Of a stretch of DNA of 10,307 nt, positions 6,027 to 10,307 are shown piece by piece. The notes under the pieces were generated by a model that did no database searches, was not told the DNA's origin, and saw only the letters and a list, made by a program, of their open reading frames with translations. Each line of letters begins with the position of its first letter. Within the stretch, counting starts at the first letter, position 1. Origin of the DNA: Mxb001 sp049317345 (GTDB lineage Bacteria > Actinomycetota > Actinomycetes > S36-B12); assembly GCA_049317345.1 (NCBI GenBank), contig JBMOIL010000085.1, forward strand, positions 1 to 10,307, in the 5' to 3' direction. Made by a program: the position numbers and the translations under genes.

Positions 6027-6032
6027 TAACCT
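6027..6032 (+). promoter_or_regulatory. Candidate -10 box for leaderless oxidoreductase mRNA
   Basis: TAACCT followed by exactly 6 bases and then the ATG at 6039, which would place the transcription start on the A of the start codon. No ribosome-binding site is present in between. This fits the actinobacterial TAnnnT consensus and the leaderless class. Confidence 0.6.
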
Positions 6033-6038
6033 GGGGTC

Positions 6039-7001
6039 ATGCGCGCCATCCAGGTCACCCGCTTCGGCGGTCCCGAAGTCCTCGAACTCGTCGATGTCAC
6101 CGATCCCGATCCGATTCCGGGCCTCGAGGTCCTCGAGGTCGACTCCGCGGGAGTCAACTACGCCGACACGCACGCGGTGGAGAACTCCTATCTGTCCGCG
6201 CAGGAGCTCCCCTTCATCCCCGGGGCCGAGGTGGTCGGCCGCACGGCGGACGGCCGTCGACTCTGCGGGTTCACGGCGTCAGGCTCGGGCGGGTACGCCG
6301 AGCGCGCGCTCATTGCGCCCGCGGCGGCCTTCGAGGTGCCCGATGGCGTGAGCGATGCGGCCGCTCTCGGTCTGCTCGTGCAGGGGCTCACCGCGTGGCA
6401 CCTGCTGCGCACGTCGGCACGCATGGTGACGGGTGAATCGGTCGTGGTGCACGCGGCCGCGGGTGGTGTGGGATCCCTGGTGATCCAGCTCGCCAAGCTC
6501 TGGGGAGCGGGGCGTGTCATCGCCGTGGCATCGAGTGAGGAGAAGCGACAGCTTGCGCTCGATCTCGGTGCCGATGTCGCCATCGACGCCGATCCCGCAG
6601 GCCTCACCGCGGCTATCCGCGAGGCCAACGGCGGCAAGCGCGTCGACATCATCCTCGAGATGGTGGGCGGAGCGACCACGGATGCATCGCTACGCGCACT
6701 GGCGCCCTTCGGCCGCCTCGTTGTCTACGGCATGGCCTCACGCGAGGCAGCGACACCCATTGCTCCGTCGTCACTCATGACCGGATCGCTCAGCGTCATC
6801 GGCTTCTGGCTGGTCGACTGCATGAAGGTCGATCCCATCGGCATGGTCGCGCAGCCGCTCGCCGATCTCGTGCGCTTGGTGGCATCGGGCGAGCTGCGAC
6901 CGCTGCCGGGCTCGGCGTACCCCCTCGCGGACGCCACACGTGCACACGAGGACATGCGCGCGCGCAAGACGACCGGCAAGGTGACTCTCACCGCACGGTG
7001 A
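6039..7001 (+). CDS. Zinc-free medium-chain dehydrogenase, quinone oxidoreductase-like
   Basis: The product has 320 residues, the usual length for the quinone oxidoreductase branch of the medium-chain dehydrogenase/reductase superfamily, which typically reduces quinones or enones with NADPH. The N-terminal GroES-like domain starts MRAIQVTRFGGPEVLEL and contains AGVNYADTHAVENSYL (37-52) and PGAEVVG (61-67). The Rossmann domain has AAGGVG (140-145), preceded by QGLTAW (115-120). The C-terminus GKVTL is usual for this branch. The catalytic and structural zinc ligands of alcohol dehydrogenases are absent. A TAnnnT box 6 bases before the ATG suggests a separate leaderless transcript. The stop abuts the stop of the convergent membrane-protein gene. 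The exact substrate cannot be told from sequence. Confidence 0.93.
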   Translation: MRAIQVTRFGGPEVLELVDVTDPDPIPGLEVLEVDSAGVNYADTHAVENSYLSAQELPFIPGAEVVGRTADGRRLCGFTASGSGGYAERALIAPAAAFEVPDGVSDAAALGLLVQGLTAWHLLRTSARMVTGESVVVHAAAGGVGSLVIQLAKLWGAGRVIAVASSEEKRQLALDLGADVAIDADPAGLTAAIREANGGKRVDIILEMVGGATTDASLRALAPFGRLVVYGMASREAATPIAPSSLMTGSLSVIGFWLVDCMKVDPIGMVAQPLADLVRLVASGELRPLPGSAYPLADATRAHEDMRARKTTGKVTLTAR

Positions 7002-7289
7002 TCACGCGCCGTTGGCGCGCACGGCGATCTCGAGTCGTGAGGCCGACAGATCGAGGTTGCGGCTCTGGGCGTAGAGCCCGACGCCACCGAGGATCCCGGC
7101 GACACCGATCGCGAGCATGATCTCAAGGCTCTCGAGGATCGAGATGTCCCAGCCGATCCACGCGATGAGGCAGGCCGCGATGACGGCCCAGCCGGTCCAC
7201 CAGGAGGCAGCCGCGCAGATCCAGACGCGCCTCGCGGTGCGGCGCGCTCGCGCGATCTCAGCGACGTACTCCTCTGCATGCACACCCAT
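7002..7289 (-). CDS. Small two-helix membrane protein
   Basis: The product has 95 residues and no family I recognise. A charged amphipathic N-terminus (HAEEYVAEIARARRTARR, 4-21) precedes two hydrophobic segments (about 22-46 and 54-74) separated by a short acidic turn, with a polar C-terminus (NLDLSASRLEIAVRANGA). The positive patch before the first helix suggests that both termini are cytoplasmic. The frame continues upstream to an ATG at 7352, but that would run through the divergent promoter. The start at 7289 is chosen because TATGCT lies exactly 6 bases upstream of it, matching the leaderless pattern of the neighbours. It is divergent from the phosphotransferase and convergent, with no gap, to the oxidoreductase. 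Confidence 0.75.
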   Translation of the reverse strand: MGVHAEEYVAEIARARRTARRVWICAAASWWTGWAVIAACLIAWIGWDISILESLEIMLAIGVAGILGGVGLYAQSRNLDLSASRLEIAVRANGA

Positions 7290-7295
7290 GCCGTG

Positions 7296-7301
7296 AGCAT
7301 A
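7296..7301 (-). promoter_or_regulatory. Candidate -10 box for leaderless membrane-protein mRNA
   Basis: On the minus strand the hexamer reads TATGCT, with 6 bases (CACGGC) between it and the ATG at 7289. It supports this start over the upstream in-frame ATG at 7352. Confidence 0.6.
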
Positions 7302-7329
7302 AGGCGGCAACGTCGCGCGGCTGGCCCGG

Positions 7330-7335
7330 TAGCGT
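7330..7335 (+). promoter_or_regulatory. Candidate -10 box for leaderless phosphotransferase mRNA
   Basis: TAGCGT followed by 7 bases and the GTG at 7343. With the minus-strand box at 7296-7301 it makes a 53-base divergent promoter region, so the two promoters necessarily overlap in their upstream parts. Confidence 0.6.
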
Positions 7336-7342
7336 CGGCGAC

Positions 7343-8410
7343 GTGACCTCACCCGAAGGACTCGACCTCGACGCCGTCGGCCGCTGGCTGGCTGCGCGGA
7401 GATTGGTCGATCCCGGCCCTATCGAGGCCGTGCGGCTAGCGGGTGGCTTGTCCAACGTGACCTATCTCGTCACGCAGGGTGACCGCTCGCTCGTCATCCG
7501 CCGGCCGCCGCTCGGTCATGTGATGCCGACCGCGCACGACATGGGCAGGGAATTCACGGTGCTCAGCGGCGTCACACAGGGAGGCTTCCCGGCGCCTCTG
7601 CCCCTGGCCTATTGCGATGACGACAGTGTCATCGGTGCGCGCTTCCTCGTCATGGAGTATGTCGCAGGCCGCATCATCAGCAGCGACGCGGCAGCGGAGG
7701 GGCTCACCGCAGCTGATGCCTCCGCACTATCGGCCGAGCTCGTCGACGTGCTCGCCTCGCTGCATGCCATTGATGCGCGCGCGGTCGGGCTCGGCGATCT
7801 GGGGCGCCCCGAAGGTTTCCTCACCCGTCAGGTGTCGCGCTGGGCCCAGCAGTGGGAGCTGAGCAAGACGCGCGAGCTGCCCGCGATCGACGAACTCCTG
7901 GTCTGGCTCCAGGAGCGCGTCGCCGCGCTGCCCACTGATCTGCCGTGGTCGATCGTGCACGGCGACTACCGACTCGACAACGCGATCGTCGACCCGGTCG
8001 CTCCGCGCGTCCGCGCCGTCCTCGACTGGGAGATGGCCACACTGGGGGATCCGCTCATGGATCTCGCGACCATGCTCGTCTACTGGTCGCGACCCGGTGA
8101 CGAGTTGAGGCATCAGATCCGGTTCGCTGCCTTCGTCACCGACCGTGACGGCTTCTGGGAGCGTCCGCAGCTCGTCGAGCGGTACGCCGCGCGCAGCGGG
8201 CTCGACGTTGGTCATCTCGACGTCTGCGTCGTGCTGTCGGGCCTCAAGCTCGCCGTGATCATGGAGTCGATCCGCAAGCGCACACTCGCGGGCCAGCAGC
8301 TCGGCGCAGACACGTCGCTGGCCGATGGCATGGCGATGGCGACCGACGCACTGGCGGAGATGGGTCTCGCCGTGGCTTCCGGCGGGGGAGTCGACGCACT
8401 CAGTCGATGA
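7343..8410 (+). CDS. APH-fold phosphotransferase of the ACAD10/11-associated type
   Basis: The product has 355 residues with a GTG start. The aminoglycoside phosphotransferase/choline kinase-like fold is shown by a nucleotide-binding loop GGLSNVTYLV (34-43), a VIRRPP strand (51-56) with the likely ATP-contacting basic residue, the FLVMEYVAGR hinge (101-110), the catalytic HGDYRLDN (206-213) and the metal-binding LDWEMATLGDP (227-237). HGDYRLDN with LDWEMATLGDPLMDLA is typical of the subfamily related to the kinase domains of ACAD10/ACAD11, often beside acyl-CoA dehydrogenase genes. The ACAD10/11 proteins phosphorylate 4-hydroxy fatty acyl-CoAs, so an acyl-type substrate is more likely than an antibiotic. 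No acyl-CoA dehydrogenase is in the window. The stop abuts that of the convergent split-barrel gene. Confidence 0.9.
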   Translation: MTSPEGLDLDAVGRWLAARRLVDPGPIEAVRLAGGLSNVTYLVTQGDRSLVIRRPPLGHVMPTAHDMGREFTVLSGVTQGGFPAPLPLAYCDDDSVIGARFLVMEYVAGRIISSDAAAEGLTAADASALSAELVDVLASLHAIDARAVGLGDLGRPEGFLTRQVSRWAQQWELSKTRELPAIDELLVWLQERVAALPTDLPWSIVHGDYRLDNAIVDPVAPRVRAVLDWEMATLGDPLMDLATMLVYWSRPGDELRHQIRFAAFVTDRDGFWERPQLVERYAARSGLDVGHLDVCVVLSGLKLAVIMESIRKRTLAGQQLGADTSLADGMAMATDALAEMGLAVASGGGVDALSR

Positions 8411-8848
8411 TCACGCCATGCGCGAGGTGAAGTCGTACGACGTCACGCGCAGATCGCTGATGCGGATGGCCACCTCGGAGTCCACGCGCGACATGAGCCA
8501 ACTGGCGAGTGGACTGGGCTCATCGCCCAGGTAGCGGGAGATGAGGCGCGGGAGGACTGTGGCCGCGCGCTCGGGCAGGAGCTCGGCCCGCCCGGTCCCG
8601 CGCACCCCTCGGTAGGGCGGGAGGTCGCCGGCGATCTCGAATCCGCAGCGCGGGTCGGCGCGCAGGCGACGGGTGAGCACGGACTCCACCTGAGAGGCGC
8701 ACCAGAGCGCGTCGTCGTCGTAGAGGAACCACAGCGATTGCACGAGTGGTGAGGTGCGGCCAGATGAGGCGATGCGGATCGGGATCACCGTGTCGTCGAG
8801 GAAGGCCTGGATCTGTGACCTATCCCACGGGCCGCTCGTGATCTCCAC
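8411..8848 (-). CDS. Pyridoxamine 5'-phosphate oxidase-like split-barrel flavoprotein
   Basis: The product has 145 residues with a GTG start. The fold is indicated by the short N-terminal helix (RSQIQAFLDDT), the strands IPIRIASSG, PLVQSLWFLYDDDALWCAS (a typical PNPOx-like beta hairpin), then VLTRRLRADPRCGFEIAG and the RGVRGTGRAELLPE strand pair, with a C-terminal IRISDLRVTSYDF strand. Members of this superfamily bind FMN, F420 or haem; the cofactor and substrate cannot be assigned here, and true pyridoxine biosynthesis is unlikely at this size. TACGAT lies 6 bases before the GTG. The gene is convergent with the phosphotransferase and divergent from the repeat-containing membrane protein. Confidence 0.85.
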   Translation of the reverse strand: MEITSGPWDRSQIQAFLDDTVIPIRIASSGRTSPLVQSLWFLYDDDALWCASQVESVLTRRLRADPRCGFEIAGDLPPYRGVRGTGRAELLPERAATVLPRLISRYLGDEPSPLASWLMSRVDSEVAIRISDLRVTSYDFTSRMA

Positions 8849-8854
8849 GCATCG

Positions 8855-8860
8855 ATCGTA
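8855..8860 (-). promoter_or_regulatory. Candidate -10 box for leaderless split-barrel gene mRNA
   Basis: On the minus strand the hexamer reads TACGAT, followed by 6 bases and the GTG at 8848. It fits TAnnnT at the leaderless distance and supports the GTG start. Confidence 0.55.
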
Positions 8861-8908
8861 GGAGGTCTCTGGGAATGCGCGTGGCGAGTTGCCTGATCGA
8901 CGGGGGCC

Positions 8909-8914
8909 TACGTA
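8909..8914 (+). promoter_or_regulatory. Possible -10 box of the heptad-repeat protein gene
   Basis: TACGTA lies 9 bases before a GTG (8924) and 12 before the ATG (8927). The last base is not T and the distance is longer than in the neighbours, so this is the weakest of the -10 candidates. A short AAGG at 8921-8924 could assist translation if there is a brief leader. Confidence 0.3.
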
Positions 8915-8926
8915 CCGTCGAAGGTG

Positions 8927-9403
8927 ATGCGTCGTCTCCTCATCCTCCTTATCGCTGCCGGCGTCGCCGTGGTGGCGATCTTCGGCTTCGACTCCGTGCG
9001 CAATGCGACCGAGACGGCTTTGGACGTCGGTCAGGGTGTCGTCGACGCCGGATCGGCGGCCATAGATGCGGGATCAGCCGCGATCGAGGCGGGTCAGGAT
9101 GTCGTGGGCACAGCATCGGACACCGCGGATGCCGCCCGCCAGTTGAACGGCGCCTGCGACCTTGTGCGCGAGGCAGTACAACCAGGCACGCCCCCTGAGG
9201 AGTCCGCGTCCCTGATCCAGCAGGCGGTGTCCATCGTGGGCGGCGTCGTCGTTGCCTACCCCGATGTCCCGGGGATGGGCGATCTCGAGGGCGCGCTGGG
9301 CGCGGCCAAGCAGGCGCTCGCCGCGGATCCGTCCGGCCAGTCGCTCGGCCTGAGCAGCGGTGCGGTGGAGTCGGCGTGCGCGCAGATCCCGTCGCTCCCC
9401 TAG
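8927..9403 (+). CDS. Membrane-anchored helical protein with heptad repeats
   Basis: The product has 158 residues; I do not recognise the family. An N-terminal hydrophobic helix (3-20, after MRR) is an uncleaved anchor or signal peptide. Residues 33-60 are four consecutive seven-residue units, DVGQGVV, DAGSAAI, DAGSAAI and EAGQDVV, encoded by 21-base DNA units (9023-9106). The rest is Ala-rich and helical, with two cysteines (77 and 151) that could form a disulfide outside the membrane. The sequence from about 75 (CDLVREAVQPGTPPEESASLIQQAV) looks like a small helical domain. A GTG three bases upstream (8924) is an alternative start. The gene is convergent with MOSC, the stops 4 bases apart. 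Extracytoplasmic location is likely; function unknown. Confidence 0.8.
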   Translation: MRRLLILLIAAGVAVVAIFGFDSVRNATETALDVGQGVVDAGSAAIDAGSAAIEAGQDVVGTASDTADAARQLNGACDLVREAVQPGTPPEESASLIQQAVSIVGGVVVAYPDVPGMGDLEGALGAAKQALAADPSGQSLGLSSGAVESACAQIPSLP

Positions 9404-9419
9404 TCCTCTAGTCGAGGAC
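9403..9419. terminator. Small hairpin spanning the convergent stop codons
   Basis: GTCCTC (9403-9408) and GAGGAC (9414-9419) form a perfect 6-bp stem with a 5-base loop that covers the stop codons of both convergent genes. There is no T-tract on either side, so it is at best a weak or factor-assisted bidirectional terminator. Confidence 0.35.
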
Positions 9420-10178
9420 GATGACGTCGTCGCCGACTCGGATCTCACCGGGCACCACGCACCGGGCGTAGGTGCCGAAGTTGAAGCCCATCCCGAAGAC
9501 CGAGTCCTGGCGTCCGCGGTACTCCCCGATGAGGGCGAGTGTCTTCAGGTCGATGACCCCGGTGTCGGGGTGGCGCGTGGTGCCGGCGCAGCGCTGCACA
9601 GGGCCGCCGCCGACCAGGGTGGCGTCGCCAATCTGGATGCTCTTGCCGAGCCAGGTGTCCTCGATGTGCGGCTCGCCCCCGTCGAATTCGATGAGCATGC
9701 GGAACCGACGTGAGTCGACCGGCTGACCGGCGATCTCGCTCAGCTTGTCAATGGATCCTTGGCCGAGGAGGGTGAGCGGCTCGACGTCGTGGCCGCGAAG
9801 TGAGTCGGTGCCCTGGACGAGCTCGAGCGGCCGCCCCGCCCGCTCACTGAGGATTGCGGCGAAGGGGCCGTTGACGATCCGCCCAGGCGCCGTGCGGAAG
9901 TCGAAGAAGTCCGCATCGACGTCATCCCCGAGGCGGACCTCGTCGTCGGTGAGCACCCTCTCGCCTTCGCGCAGGATGAGTCGTCGCGCGGTGGCGTCGT
10001 ACTCGGCCGTGATGCCCACGAGTGCTCCGCTCTTGGCGACGGAGACGAGCGACGGCTTCGGGTCTGCGAGGAAGAAGATGCGGTCCCCGACGGCACCCGT
10101 CTCATCGACCCGGATGGACTCGGGGTGATGAAGCGCCAGTCCCTTGACGGGCGTGGTGGATAGACGGGTTACGCGCAT
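9408..10178 (-). CDS. MOSC domain-containing protein (YcbX/mARC-like)
   Basis: The product has 256 residues. The N-terminal MOSC_N beta-barrel begins MRVTRLSTTPVKGLALHHPE, a typical opening, and contains TGAVGDRIFFLAD. The MOSC domain includes DSRRFRMLIEFDG and the QRCAGTTRHPDTGVID stretch, whose cysteine is the usual molybdenum-cofactor ligand position in the family. Relatives such as YcbX and mARC reduce N-hydroxylated compounds with molybdenum cofactor. There is no fused ferredoxin or reductase domain, so an external electron donor would be needed. The frame also offers a GTG at 10184. I chose the ATG at 10178 because it matches the family N-terminus and has a CAGGCT box 6 bases upstream. 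No molybdopterin gene is visible nearby. Confidence 0.9.
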   Translation of the reverse strand: MRVTRLSTTPVKGLALHHPESIRVDETGAVGDRIFFLADPKPSLVSVAKSGALVGITAEYDATARRLILREGERVLTDDEVRLGDDVDADFFDFRTAPGRIVNGPFAAILSERAGRPLELVQGTDSLRGHDVEPLTLLGQGSIDKLSEIAGQPVDSRRFRMLIEFDGGEPHIEDTWLGKSIQIGDATLVGGGPVQRCAGTTRHPDTGVIDLKTLALIGEYRGRQDSVFGMGFNFGTYARCVVPGEIRVGDDVIVLD

Positions 10179-10266
10179 GACCACAGCCTGGCAGCCCGGG
10201 CGACTGGAGGGCGAATCGGGGACACCGACTCCGCGCGCCCTCTGTGGAGGACGGGTGGGCTCGCCT

Positions 10267-10272
10267 TATGGT
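10267..10272 (+). promoter_or_regulatory. Candidate -10 box for leaderless mRNA of the right-edge gene
   Basis: TATGGT followed by exactly 6 bases and the ATG at 10279, the same geometry as for the oxidoreductase and the small membrane protein. Confidence 0.55.
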
Positions 10273-10278
10273 GCAAGC

Positions 10279-10307
10279 ATGCCAAGATTCCTGCTGGGCT
10301 GGATCCT
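10279..10307 (+). CDS. Start of an unidentified gene cut by the right edge
   Basis: Only the first nine codons and two bases are present, reading MPRFLLGWI. The hydrophobic run after two residues suggests a membrane segment or signal anchor, but nothing more can be said. It is called because of the ATG 6 bases after a TATGGT box and because it is divergent from the MOSC gene across about 100 bases. It could be a chance reading frame. Confidence 0.5.

Noticed and set aside
7006..7018. GCGCC-GTT-GGCGC hairpin as terminator for the oxidoreductase
   Set aside because: Only 5 bp with a 3-base loop, within the coding end of the opposing gene and without a T-tract; common by chance in GC-rich DNA.
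7343..8410. Antibiotic-resistance aminoglycoside phosphotransferase
   Set aside because: The HGDYRLDN plus LDWEMATLGDP combination points to the ACAD10/11-related metabolic subfamily, and no resistance or mobile-element context is present.
10207..10242. GAGGGCG/CGCCCTC inverted repeat between MOSC and the right-edge gene
   Set aside because: 7-bp GC-rich arms 22 bases apart with no further support; too easily a chance occurrence.

Overview
The window looks like chromosomal DNA of a high-GC actinobacterium. Codon third positions are G/C-rich, the genes are tightly packed, and several genes seem to lack a 5' leader: a TAnnnT box sits 6 to 8 bases before the start codon, as in many actinobacterial leaderless mRNAs. 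I cannot name the species. No tRNA, rRNA, CRISPR array, transposase or phage gene is visible.

Region 1 (1-2722, minus strand) is a kynurenine-pathway operon: tryptophan 2,3-dioxygenase family protein, then kynureninase 3 bases later, then an alpha/beta hydrolase with an HGGYW motif 2 bases later, cut by the left edge. Together they would take tryptophan through N-formylkynurenine and kynurenine to anthranilate plus alanine, with the hydrolase as probable formamidase. The dioxygenase appears to carry serine and phenylalanine where the classical Xanthomonas enzyme has its distal histidine and a substrate-contacting tyrosine. An 8-bp inverted repeat lies just upstream of its chosen start.

Region 2 (2723-5797, plus strand) is a cell-envelope block. 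A small lipoprotein gene follows a leader with two hairpins and ends in a strong intrinsic terminator. LemA with a perfect Shine-Dalgarno and a DUF2207 membrane protein with a polyglycine tail then form a second, two-gene unit.

Region 3 (5798-7001) opens with a striking 19-bp inverted repeat (one mismatch, 28-base loop). Next come a 41-residue cysteine-rich protein and a quinone-oxidoreductase-like medium-chain dehydrogenase.

Region 4 (7002-10307) consists of single genes in alternating orientation: a two-helix membrane protein (-), an APH/ACAD10-type phosphotransferase (+), an FMN-binding split-barrel protein (-), a membrane-anchored helical protein with four seven-residue repeats (+), a MOSC protein (-), and the first codons of a further gene (+). 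Two convergent pairs abut with no gap, their stop codons forming TGATCA. Divergent pairs share very short promoter regions with recognisable -10 boxes. No stretch longer than about 300 bases lacks a gene.
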